From CAYZJD01 sp964483455 (GTDB lineage Bacteria > Acidobacteriota > Terriglobia > Bryobacterales > Bryobacteraceae), in assembly GCA_964483455.1 (NCBI GenBank), contig CAZACK010000009.1, positions 15,763 to 79,762 of the forward strand: DNA of 64,000 nt, given 5' to 3'. Every line of letters begins with the position of its first letter. The stretch's first letter is position 1. This document shows positions 1-8,221 of the stretch, in pieces. A program made the position numbers and the translations under genes. The notes beneath the pieces are model-generated. The model was not told the origin of the DNA. It made no database searches and saw nothing but the letters and a program-made list of their open reading frames with translations.

Positions 1-38
1 ACTGACATGCTGTCTCGACCGACCACACACCCTGGATC

Positions 39-1856
39 ATGAATATTGGGCCGGCCAATGGTGGGGCAGGCGGCTTCGCCTGCCCACAGTCGAGCGGGCA
101 TCACTCGCGTTCTCAACCGGAACGGCCTCGCATCGGCTGGCTGCTTCCCCAAATTGACCCAACCAGCGCCGGCTCCCTGGCCCGCGCGCTCGGCATCCAG
201 CCACCGGCGGCGCGCGTGCTGGCGGCGCGGGGCTACGCCGATCCGGAGCACGCGCGCCGGTTTCTCCGCCCGACGCTCGACGATCTGCACGACCCGTTCC
301 TGCTGCTCGGCATGAAGGAAGCGGTCGAGCGCATGCACCGCGCCATCGCCGGCGGCGAGAACATCCTGCTCTACGGCGACTACGACGTGGATGGGACTAC
401 CTCGGTGGTCATCCTCAAGAAGGCCATCGAGATGCTCGGCGGCCAGGCGTGGTTCCACGTTCCGCACCGCATCCGGGAAGGCTACGGCATGCAGGCCGGC
501 GTGGTGGAGCAGGCGGCGGCCGACGGCGTCAAGCTGCTGCTCAGCGTCGATACCGGAATCCGCTCGGCGAGCACAGTCGCCCGCGCCAGGGAACTCGGCA
601 TCGACGTCATTGTCACCGACCATCACCTGCCTGACGCGGAGTTACCGCCCGCGCTGGCGGTGCTCAATCCGAACCGCCCCGGTTGCGCCTATCCCGAGAA
701 AAACCTGTGCGGCGTGGGGGTGGCTTTTAAGTTCGCCCAGGCGTTGTTCGAGCGGCACGGCTGGCCGCTGGAGAAGCAGCGCCGCGTGGCCGAGTCGCTG
801 CTGAAGTTGGTGGCTATCGGCACGGTGGCCGACGTCGTCCCGCTGACGGGCGAGAACCGCGTTCTGGTGAAGTTCGGCCTCGCCGGGCTGCGCTCGGTGC
901 GCAACCCTGGGCTGCGGGCGCTGCTCGATGTGTCAGGCTTCGCCGAGGGTGATGCGCCGTCGGCGGGGCAGGTTGCCTTTCGCATCGCGCCGCGCATGAA
1001 TGCGGCCGGACGCATGGCCGACGCCATCGACGTCATCAACCTGTTCCTGACGGAGGACCCCGAGGAGGCCCGCGCGCTCGCCGCGCGTCTTCACGCGCTC
1101 AACCAGGAGCGCCAGCAGGCCGAGGCGGCGATCGTCCAGGCGATTCTGGCGGAGTGCGAGCGAGTTCCGGTCACCGGCGGGCAGATGGCGCTGGTCTTCG
1201 CCGGGGAGAACTGGCACCGGGGTGTGGTCGGCATCGTGGCCAGCCGCGTGGTCGAGCAGTACCACCGGCCGGCGATCGTGCTGAGCCTTGATCCGGAAGA
1301 AGGCGTGGCCCACGGATCGGGACGCAGCATCCCGGCGTTTCACTTGCTCGAAGCGCTCGAATCCATGCCCGGCCTCTTCCTGCGCTTCGGCGGACACAAG
1401 CAGGCCGCGGGACTGGCGCTTCCCGCGGATCGGATCGAAGAGTTCCGCCGCCGGCTGAACGAGTACGCAGCGGCCCGCCTCACGGCCGACGACATCGTGC
1501 CGGAGATCGAGCTTGACGCGTGTCTCGATTTCCGGGAGATCAACGAGAAGTCGGTGGCCGAGGTGCTGTCGCTCGCGCCGTTCGGCTTCGGAAACCCCGC
1601 CCCGCTGTTCGCCGCCCTCGGGGTCGAAGTCGCCGCCGAGCCGGCCGTATGGAAGGAGAAGCACCTCCGGGTCGGGCTGCGACAGAACGGGCGGACGGTG
1701 TTCGCCAAGGCCTGGAACTTCACCGGCCGCGCCGCCGACCTGCGGCCCGGTACGCGAGTGGATGTCGCCGTCGCCCTGGAAGAAGATCCCTACGCCCTCG
1801 GCCGCGGCAACGGCGGCTGGAGCGTGGCGCTGAAGGACGTGCGGCCGGTTCGATGA
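39..1856 (+). CDS. recJ: Single-stranded-DNA-specific exonuclease RecJ
   Basis: RecJ is a cytoplasmic 5'-3' single-strand exonuclease acting in recombination and repair. The 605-residue protein has the DHH phosphoesterase motifs in order: DYDVDG near residue 114, a DTGI motif, the DHH triad near 194-196 (VTDHHLPD), VAIGTVADVVPL, and the DHHA1 glycine motif GGHKQAAG near 451, followed by the OB-like C-terminal region. ATG 39 is the only usable start: the in-frame stop is at 3-5 and no other start codon precedes the conserved RIGWLLPQ stretch near residue 31. The first 30 or so residues are not RecJ-like; they are the translation of a palindromic repeat at 61-88. No Shine-Dalgarno sequence is seen. 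Function is near certain; the N-terminus is odd. Confidence 0.96.
   Translation: MNIGPANGGAGGFACPQSSGHHSRSQPERPRIGWLLPQIDPTSAGSLARALGIQPPAARVLAARGYADPEHARRFLRPTLDDLHDPFLLLGMKEAVERMHRAIAGGENILLYGDYDVDGTTSVVILKKAIEMLGGQAWFHVPHRIREGYGMQAGVVEQAAADGVKLLLSVDTGIRSASTVARARELGIDVIVTDHHLPDAELPPALAVLNPNRPGCAYPEKNLCGVGVAFKFAQALFERHGWPLEKQRRVAESLLKLVAIGTVADVVPLTGENRVLVKFGLAGLRSVRNPGLRALLDVSGFAEGDAPSAGQVAFRIAPRMNAAGRMADAIDVINLFLTEDPEEARALAARLHALNQERQQAEAAIVQAILAECERVPVTGGQMALVFAGENWHRGVVGIVASRVVEQYHRPAIVLSLDPEEGVAHGSGRSIPAFHLLEALESMPGLFLRFGGHKQAAGLALPADRIEEFRRRLNEYAAARLTADDIVPEIELDACLDFREINEKSVAEVLSLAPFGFGNPAPLFAALGVEVAAEPAVWKEKHLRVGLRQNGRTVFAKAWNFTGRAADLRPGTRVDVAVALEEDPYALGRGNGGWSVALKDVRPVR
61..88. repeat. 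Palindromic repeat, GGGGCAGGC family, inside the recJ 5' end
   Basis: An inverted repeat of GGGCAGGCG and CGCCTGCCC around a 4-5 nt loop. Related copies lie at about 1870-1903, 13925-13960, 21730-21757 and 42970-43005. Here the repeat is translated as residues 9-17 of the only possible RecJ reading frame. Confidence 0.75.
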
Positions 1857-1869
1857 GCTCTGCCGGGCA

Positions 1870-1903
1870 ACATCGTGGCGCAGGCTTCAGCCTGCCGGTT
1901 CTC
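1870..1903. repeat. Palindromic repeat, GGCGCAGGCTTCAGCCTGCC type
   Basis: The copy GTGGCGCAGGCTTCAGCCTG is nearly the reverse complement of the second half of the repeat at 13950-13972. It sits immediately downstream of recJ and where the Rossmann N-terminus of the following oxidoreductase should be. Confidence 0.7.
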
Positions 1904-2899
1904 GACTCAACCTCGTTCCGCAGCCTCCGCACCTCAGCATGCCGATGCCAAGGCGTACCGCGATTACCGGCAATTGCTCGCGGACAAGAAAGCCGACGCC
2001 GTCCTCATCGCCACCCCCGTCTACTTGCACCCGGAGCAGTTCGAGGCTGCCGTCTCCGCCAACAAGCACATCTATTGCGAAAAGCCCGCCGGCGCCGGCG
2101 TGGCCGGCGTCCAGCGCCTCATGCAAGCCGGCCGGAAAGCCGACCCCGCCAAGACCATCCAGTTCGGTTTTCAGCAGCGCTTCAGCCCGGAGTACCGGCA
2201 AGCGCGCGAGCTCGTCGAGGCCGGAGAACTCGGCGAACCGAGAATGATGATCAGCTTCTGGATCCTCGGCGGGGTCCCGCGATTGACTCGGCCCGAGACC
2301 TTGCCGCTGCCCAACATCCCCGAGGAGGAACGGCGCATCCGGCTCTGGATCCGGTGGAGGGAGCTCTCGGGCGGCGACATCGTCGAGTGTGACTGCCACG
2401 GCCTGGACACCCTCAACTGGTTTGCCAACGCGCACCCCGTCAAGGCCACAGGCAAGGGAGGACTGCGCTACCCGAGCTATTACGGAGATGTTATCAGCGA
2501 CCACTACGACATCATCTACACTTACCCCAATGGAGCCGAAGGTTATCTCATCAGTGCAAGATACGTGGCCGGATTCCGTGACGTGAAAGAACAGTTCTTC
2601 GGCTCGAAGGGTGTGATCGAGACAGCCCGCACTTACTTCAAGCTGCACGGACCGATCGCGGCCGCTCGCCTGGCGAATGACGATAAGTTGGAGGACACCA
2701 GCCTGATCCGGAAGATTACCTCCAAGCGAGAGATCACCATCGACGCGGTGGAAGCCTTCTACACCAGTATTCTTGCGAACAAGCCCTATATAACATGTCT
2801 CACGACGCCGGCATAAGCACTCTGACCTCCATCCTGGGACGGATGGCCTACGAACTCCACCGCGAGGTCACTTGGGAGGAGATGCTGCGGACCGGGTGA
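1875..2899 (+). pseudogene. Gfo/Idh/MocA-family NAD(P)-dependent oxidoreductase, N-terminally truncated and frameshifted
   Basis: Residues from about 1940 onward match the Gfo/Idh/MocA family: the KADAVLIATPVYLHPEQ strand-loop, the EKP motif (HIYCEKPAG) with its conserved lysine, and the central GGDIVECDCHGLDTLNWF region. Two defects are visible. First, the amino-terminal Rossmann segment with the GxGxxG nucleotide-binding loop is missing; upstream coding is replaced by the palindromic repeat at 1870-1903. Second, the frame stops at 2814-2816, yet the normal family C-terminus (GISTLTSILGRMAYELHREV, then TWEEML) continues in the -1 frame to a stop at 2897-2899, so there is an indel near 2791-2800. 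A sequencing error could explain the second defect but not the first. I treat it as a pseudogene; similar intact genes are often Tat-exported sugar oxidoreductases in these bacteria. Confidence 0.82.
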
Positions 2900-2982
2900 G
2901 CCAGGCGCCCAAACTTGGCGGGATCGCCCGCGGCGAAGTAGACTTAAGAAAGGGAAGTCAAAGCATCAACACAGAGGGAGCC

Positions 2983-4257
2983 GTGCTGAGCCGACGGGAA
3001 TTTCTTCGCGCCGGAACGCTGGCGGCCGGCGGAGCCGCCGCGGCGGTGGTCCACGCATCTCCGGGCCGGTCTCCGAAACCTTACTTCGGCCTCCACCCGT
3101 TTATCGAGGCGCACCCCAAGGCTGTGTTTCTCCGCCGCACCCGTGTGCCGCACAAGATGGACGCCGAGGCCAAGCTGCGCGAGGGCCTGTCGCTGGCCCG
3201 CCAGATCTTCGTTCCCAAGGACGCACCCGGCGTGCCGGTCACCCATCGCATCGTCTTGAAGCCCAACCAGACCAGCGTTCGCACCAGGCTTCGGCCCCAT
3301 GAGGAGAACTGGGGCACCGGCACCGACCCGCAGTTCTACGAAGGCATGGTGATGGGCCTCAAGGAACTCGGGCTCAAGAAGTTCCACTTCATCGAGGCGA
3401 ACAACTACCACACCTGGAACTGGCGCGGCTACCTGGACATCAACCTCCGCCACGGCATCGAGATGAACGAGTGCGAGCGGTTCGATCGCCATATGCGCGA
3501 CAGCTTCCAGATGAACTGGTACAAGGTGCCGGACGGCATCATCTACAAGCGCATTCCGTACTATGCCCCGGTGGGCGAGCCGGACACCTGGCTGCTGAAC
3601 ATCGCCAAGTGGAAGGCGCACGGCATGTGCCTCACCCAGTCGGTGAAGAACGAACAAGGGCTGGTGGTGATTCCCTTCGTCCGCTTCTGCTACGGCTGGC
3701 GCGGCGTCATCGGGGTTCCGGAAATCATGAAAGCGGACATCGAGCCGCGCGCCGAGGAGCGGATCAAAGATTTCTTCGAGCGGCACCGGAGAATGGGTTA
3801 CTGCCGCTACGACAGCCAGGCCGAGCTGAGCCCGGTGCACCAGGAAATCTGGGCCCACAAGACCTGCGACAACATGAGCGTGCTGCACACCGGACTGGCG
3901 ATGATCGAGGGGATCTACGCGCGCGACGGCGACGGCTTCGCCTTCGGCCACGACTACCTGGCCAACCTGGTGATGTTCGGCAAGGACAAGTTCCGGCTGG
4001 ACGTGATCGGGCTGTACTTGGGCGGCCACGAGCCGGGCAACGTCAACCTCTACCGCATCGCCAAGGAGCGCGGTCTCAGCGACACCTTCAACCCGTGGGA
4101 GATTCCGGTCTACGAGTGGACCGATAAAGGGCCGGTCCCCCGCCGGCTGACGGACTTCGAACGCACCCCCCTGAAGACCTACTACCTCCAAAAGGGGCTC
4201 GAACCGCTGCTGCACCTGGTGAACGAGCCGTTCGACTACGACAAGCACAAGGTGTAG
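2983..4257 (+). CDS. Tat-exported DUF362-like protein
   Basis: The frame is open from 2872, but GTG 2983 is the likely start: it is preceded by AGAGGGAG and directly begins a twin-arginine signal (LSRREFLRAGTLAAGG) of a 424-residue protein. The body resembles DUF362 proteins: VLKPNQTSVRT, a central LLNIAKWKAHGMCLTQSVKN and the late VMFGKDKFRLDVIGLYLGGH. The biochemical role of DUF362 is not known; no CxxC ferredoxin motif is seen, unlike some members. The gene begins 83 bp after the broken oxidoreductase and is followed 39 bp later by the SelA-like gene, so the two probably form an exported pair. Family assignment is fair; function is open. Confidence 0.75.
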   Translation: MLSRREFLRAGTLAAGGAAAAVVHASPGRSPKPYFGLHPFIEAHPKAVFLRRTRVPHKMDAEAKLREGLSLARQIFVPKDAPGVPVTHRIVLKPNQTSVRTRLRPHEENWGTGTDPQFYEGMVMGLKELGLKKFHFIEANNYHTWNWRGYLDINLRHGIEMNECERFDRHMRDSFQMNWYKVPDGIIYKRIPYYAPVGEPDTWLLNIAKWKAHGMCLTQSVKNEQGLVVIPFVRFCYGWRGVIGVPEIMKADIEPRAEERIKDFFERHRRMGYCRYDSQAELSPVHQEIWAHKTCDNMSVLHTGLAMIEGIYARDGDGFAFGHDYLANLVMFGKDKFRLDVIGLYLGGHEPGNVNLYRIAKERGLSDTFNPWEIPVYEWTDKGPVPRRLTDFERTPLKTYYLQKGLEPLLHLVNEPFDYDKHKV

Positions 4258-4296
4258 CCGGTTGCTCACCGGCGCGGCGGGGTGCATGATGGCGTC

Positions 4297-5907
4297 ATGC
4301 GCCTTCCATTCTATTTCCCTACTCGCCGCGACTTGTTCCGGACTGGCTGGCTGGCCGCCGGCGGACTGCTCGGCATCCGGAGCGGGTCCGCCGCGCGCCT
4401 CGAAATCGGGCCGAACATCTACCAGTCCATCGGCGTCCGGCCGCTGATCAACTGCAAGGGCACCTTCACCATCGTCAGCGGCTCGCTGACACTGCCCGAA
4501 GTGAAGCGGGCGATGGAGGAAGCCTCCCGGCATTACATCCATCTCGATGAGTTGATGGACGCGGTCGGCAAGCGGCTGGCCGAGCTGACCGGCGCGGAGT
4601 TCGGCATCGTGACCGCCGGCTGCGCGGCGGCCCTCGCGCACGCCACCGCCGCCTGCATCGCCGGCGCCGATCCGGAGAAGCTCCAGCGCTTGCCCGACCT
4701 CACCGGCCTCAAGAACGAAGTCATCATCCCCGGCTATTCGCGCAACGTCTACGACCACGCCGTGCGCATGCTCGGCGTGAAGATCATCGAAGTCGAGAAT
4801 CTCGACGAGCTGGAGCGAGCCTGCACCGCGCGCACGGCGATGATCATGGTGCTCGGCTGCCCGGAAGACACCGGGCCGTTCGGCCTGGAGCCGATTGCGC
4901 AGTCCGCCCGGAAGCGAGGCGTGCCGGTGCTCGTCGACGCCGCCGCCGAGCACCTCGCCGTGCCGAACGTGCACCTCAAGCGCGGCGCGCACATGGTCGC
5001 CTACAGCGGCGGCAAGTGCCTTCGCGGACCGCAGTGCGCGGGCATCCTTCTCGGGCAGAAGGACCTGCTGAAAGCCGCCTGGCTGCACTCGGCGCCGCAC
5101 CACGCCTTCGGCCGGCCGATGAAGGTCGGCAAGGAGGAGATCATGGGCATGCTGGCGGCGGTGGAGATGTGGATGAAGCGCGACCACGACGCCGAGTGGC
5201 GTACCTGGCAGTCGTGGCTGGACCACATCGCCCGCCGGGTCACGGCCATCGGCGGCGTGACCACGGAAGTCTTGCAGCCGGACGGGCTGTCCAACCGCGC
5301 CCCGCAGTTGCGGATCATCTGGGACGGGGCCCGCCTCGGGATCTACGGCAAGGAGGCGCAGGAGATCCTGTACAACGAGGACCCGCGCATCGTGCTCGGC
5401 GGCGCGACCGGAGACGCCCGGGCGGAAGGCCCAAGCACGATCACCATCATGCCGTACATGATGACGCCCGGCGACGAGAAGATCGCTGCCGAGCGGATTC
5501 ACTCCGTGCTGTCGAGGCCGCCGAAGATCGCTCGCGCGAAACCGCCCGCCGACCCGCCGGCAAACGTCGCCGGGCAGTGGGACGTTCGCCTGGAGTTCCT
5601 CCTCGGCACGGCGGCGCACACCCTCGTGCTCGAGCAGCAGGAAAACTCGCTCACGGGAACCCACCGGGGCGACGTGCTCGCCGGCGACATCGCGGGCGCG
5701 GTCGAAGGCAACGAGATCCGCTTCCACAGCTCGCACAGGTACGAGGGCACGCGCATCCGGTATGAGTTCGCCGGCATTGTGCGGGACGGCGTGATGGAAG
5801 GGACCGCCGGCCTGGAGGAGTACGGCCAGGCGCGGTGGACCGCTGAGCGCCACAAGTACGCCGAGCCTGGCGGGCCCGTCAGACCCATCAAGAACAAGAC
5901 GCTGTGA
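4297..5907 (+). CDS. Tat-exported SelA/DgaE-like PLP enzyme with C-terminal lipocalin-like domain
   Basis: From ATG 4297 the protein has 536 residues. It opens with a twin-arginine signal (TRRDLFRTGWLAAGG), then a fold-type I PLP domain of the SelA family (L-seryl-tRNA(Sec) selenium transferase / D-glucosaminate-6-phosphate ammonia-lyase relatives): GVRPLINCKGTFT, a GAEFGIVTAGCAAALAHA phosphate-binding region, VPVLVDAAAEHL, and the Schiff-base lysine in SGGKCLRGPQ at about K240. Residues of about 425-530 form a separate beta-rich domain (GQWDVRLEFLLG through GLEEYGQARWTAERH) resembling barrels appended to exported Acidobacterial hydrolases. It is unlikely to be the real selenium transferase; a lyase on an amino sugar acid or amino acid is more plausible. 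Tat export fits a cofactor loaded in the cytoplasm. A weaker alternative start is ATG 4282. Confidence 0.8.
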   Translation: MRLPFYFPTRRDLFRTGWLAAGGLLGIRSGSAARLEIGPNIYQSIGVRPLINCKGTFTIVSGSLTLPEVKRAMEEASRHYIHLDELMDAVGKRLAELTGAEFGIVTAGCAAALAHATAACIAGADPEKLQRLPDLTGLKNEVIIPGYSRNVYDHAVRMLGVKIIEVENLDELERACTARTAMIMVLGCPEDTGPFGLEPIAQSARKRGVPVLVDAAAEHLAVPNVHLKRGAHMVAYSGGKCLRGPQCAGILLGQKDLLKAAWLHSAPHHAFGRPMKVGKEEIMGMLAAVEMWMKRDHDAEWRTWQSWLDHIARRVTAIGGVTTEVLQPDGLSNRAPQLRIIWDGARLGIYGKEAQEILYNEDPRIVLGGATGDARAEGPSTITIMPYMMTPGDEKIAAERIHSVLSRPPKIARAKPPADPPANVAGQWDVRLEFLLGTAAHTLVLEQQENSLTGTHRGDVLAGDIAGAVEGNEIRFHSSHRYEGTRIRYEFAGIVRDGVMEGTAGLEEYGQARWTAERHKYAEPGGPVRPIKNKTL

Positions 5908-5922
5908 AGAGCATCCAGCTTC

Positions 5923-7200
5923 TTAGGGCTTCTTCCACAGGCGCAAGGCGAGCGCCCAGGAGCACAGAGGCAGCAGTCCGAATACGCCGGTCATCGCCGC
6001 GAGTTGGCGGGGCGAGATGCCCAAGTCGATCAATTGGCCGGCGGCGTAGCTGACCCCGGACATGGTCAGCACCAGGAACGCGTAATCGGCGGAGAACACC
6101 CGCCCGCGAAATCGGTCGTCGGTATGGGTTTGCAGCAGGGTCGTCGAGAAGACCCAAATGGTGGAGCCGCCGGCATGCGCCAGAATCACCGCGAGGAAGG
6201 CGATCTGCATCGACGGCGAGGCGCCCAAGGCCAGGTAGCCGGCCACACCCGCGAGGAAGCCGAACAGGATCCCGAGTCTCAGCCGCGGTTCGTCATTCCC
6301 GGCCCACCGGCCGCCGAACAGCGGCCCCAGCAGCGCTCCAACCCCGCGGGCGCCCATCAGCAGGCTCATGCCAAGCATGCCGGCGCGCTGCGGGTCCAGC
6401 CGGCCGAGCGAAACAGGGAAGTCCCGCTCGCCGAGGATTGGAAGGATCACCCAGTTGGTGCCCATGAAGCCAAGGCCCGCTTTCACCAGCAGCGTAGCCA
6501 GCAGGCGCCGGTCGCCGGCCACGTAGCGCAGCCCCTCGGCGACCGGCGAGAAATCGGTCAGGTCCCGCAGCTTCATCGGGGGCGCGGCGGCAACGTGCGG
6601 CTCCTCGAACCGCATGGCCCGGAGAACATACGCCGAAGCCAGAAACGACAGGGCGTTGATGACGAACACCGTGTCACGCCCGAAAGCGACGGCGACTACG
6701 CCGCCGACCGCCGAGCCAACCGCGAGATTGACCGACCAGGTTGTCGAAGACAGCGTGTTGGCGACGAGGACCTGGGATCCGTGAGCGATATTCGGAATCA
6801 CCGCGCTCCGCGCCGGCTCGAAGAAGCCCCACATCAGCGTCTCGGCGAACAGCAGCCCGTAAATCACCGGGACGAGGTCGCGCGTCTGCGCGAACAGCAT
6901 GGAGAAGACCACCGCCGCCCGCACGAGGTCGGCGAAGATCATGACGCGCTTGCGGCTCATGCGGTCATTCAGTACGCCGGCGGCCGGGGCGATGAAGAAC
7001 TGCGGCAGCACCTGGAGAACGAAGGCGAACGCCACCGACCTGGCGCTCCCCGTCAGCTCGAGCAGCAGGCTGTAAATGGCAATCGAATACAGCCAGTCGC
7101 CCAGCTCGCTGATGATCTGCGCGGACCAGAGCAGGCGGAAGTTGCGGTTCTCCTTGATCAGACTCCAGTAGGCGGAGAAGGAAACCGGCGTGGAGGCCAT
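5923..7200 (-). CDS. Major facilitator superfamily transporter
   Basis: The 425-residue product is hydrophobic throughout with about 12 predicted membrane segments. It opens with SLIKENRNFRLLWSAQIISE and has the cytoplasmic loop motif GVLNDRMSRKRVMIFADLVR, typical of the MFS drug-exporter branch (DHA3/MefA-like). The ATG at 7200 lies one base after the stop codon of trpS (7202), so the two are co-transcribed and probably translationally coupled. The substrate cannot be told. The gene converges on the SelA-like gene with a 15-bp gap. Confidence 0.9.
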   Translation of the reverse strand: MASTPVSFSAYWSLIKENRNFRLLWSAQIISELGDWLYSIAIYSLLLELTGSARSVAFAFVLQVLPQFFIAPAAGVLNDRMSRKRVMIFADLVRAAVVFSMLFAQTRDLVPVIYGLLFAETLMWGFFEPARSAVIPNIAHGSQVLVANTLSSTTWSVNLAVGSAVGGVVAVAFGRDTVFVINALSFLASAYVLRAMRFEEPHVAAAPPMKLRDLTDFSPVAEGLRYVAGDRRLLATLLVKAGLGFMGTNWVILPILGERDFPVSLGRLDPQRAGMLGMSLLMGARGVGALLGPLFGGRWAGNDEPRLRLGILFGFLAGVAGYLALGASPSMQIAFLAVILAHAGGSTIWVFSTTLLQTHTDDRFRGRVFSADYAFLVLTMSGVSYAAGQLIDLGISPRQLAAMTGVFGLLPLCSWALALRLWKKP

Positions 7201-7201
7201 T

Positions 7202-8191
7202 TCAGGAGCGCGTGTACAGGCCCATCCGTCGCTTCACGAGTTCCACTGTGGCATTGGCGATCGGGGACACGCGCTCCGCGCCCTCCCGCAAAACCTCGTC
7301 GACGTAGCCCGGCTCGGAGGTGATCTGCCGGTAGCGTTGCTGGAGCGGATCGAGGTGGGAGATCACCATGTCGGCGACCTGCTTCTTCAGCTCGCCGTAG
7401 CGCATGCCGGAAAAATGCGCGCGCGTCCTTTCCTCGGTCCAGTCGCCGAACGCCTGAAAGATGTTCAGCAGGTTTTCGACGCCGGCGCCGAGCGCGTCGT
7501 AGTCCACCGCCGGATTTGAGTCCGTGGTGGCGCGCATGATCTTCTTCCGGATCACCTCCGGCGGGTCGAGGAGCGCCACCGCGTGGCCGGCGGCGGCTTC
7601 CGACTTGCTCATCTTCTTGAGCGGATCGTCCAGCCCCATGACGCGGGCGCCCACCGTCGGCAGCCTGGTCTCGGGCACCACGAACGTCTCGCCGTACAGC
7701 GAATTGAAGCGCTCCGCGATGTCGCGCGTGAGTTCCAGGTGCTGGGCCTGGTCGTCCCCCACCGGCACGATCGCCGCCTGGTAGAGGAGAATATCGGCCG
7801 CCATCAGCACCGGGTACTGAAACAGCCCGTCGCCGACTGTCTCCTGCTTCTCGGCTTTCGCCTTGAACTGCGTCATGCGGCTGAGCCAGCCCATCGGCGT
7901 GACGCAGGTGAGCATCCAGGCCAGCTCGGCGTGCGCGGGGACGGAGGATTGCACGATGATGGCGCAGTGCTTCGGATCGATGCCCACCGCCAGGAACAGC
8001 GCCGTCAGCTCCCGAATCTTCGCGCGCAGCTCTTCCGGCTGCTGGTAGATCGTGACGGCGTGCAGGTCGACGATGCAGTAGATGCTCTCGTAGTCGTACT
8101 GAATCTTGACCCAGTTCTTGAGCGCGCCCAGGTAGTTGCCGATGTGCAGGTCGCCGGAAGGTTGGACGCCGGAAAAGACTCGTGCTTTCAT
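7202..8191 (-). CDS. trpS: Tryptophan--tRNA ligase
   Basis: The 329-residue class I aminoacyl-tRNA synthetase charges tRNA-Trp. It begins MKARVFSGVQPSGDLHIGNYLGAL, with the HIGN variant of the HIGH motif; mid-sequence are GDDQAQHLELTRDIAERFN and the KMSKS loop (DPLKKMSKS, near residues 195-199). Length is normal for bacterial TrpRS. The gene is divergent from the rRNA methyltransferase gene with a 30-bp shared promoter region, and it leads a two-gene operon with the MFS transporter. Confidence 0.97.
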   Translation of the reverse strand: MKARVFSGVQPSGDLHIGNYLGALKNWVKIQYDYESIYCIVDLHAVTIYQQPEELRAKIRELTALFLAVGIDPKHCAIIVQSSVPAHAELAWMLTCVTPMGWLSRMTQFKAKAEKQETVGDGLFQYPVLMAADILLYQAAIVPVGDDQAQHLELTRDIAERFNSLYGETFVVPETRLPTVGARVMGLDDPLKKMSKSEAAAGHAVALLDPPEVIRKKIMRATTDSNPAVDYDALGAGVENLLNIFQAFGDWTEERTRAHFSGMRYGELKKQVADMVISHLDPLQQRYRQITSEPGYVDEVLREGAERVSPIANATVELVKRRMGLYTRS

Positions 8192-8221
8192 GCTAGGAGA
8201 GACGAATTCTTATCCTACGCG

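Noticed and set aside
2944..5853. 969-residue open frame on the minus strand opposite the DUF362 and SelA-like genes
   Set aside because: Antisense shadow typical of high-GC DNA; composition is rich in H, R, P and V with no motifs.
4297..5907. True selenocysteine synthase (selA)
   Set aside because: It has a Tat leader and an extra C-terminal domain, and no selB or tRNA-Sec is nearby.
7583..8221. Open frame extending the rRNA methyltransferase upstream by over 200 residues
   Set aside because: It is antisense to trpS and has the composition of a shadow frame; the conserved TRAM domain begins at ATG 8222.
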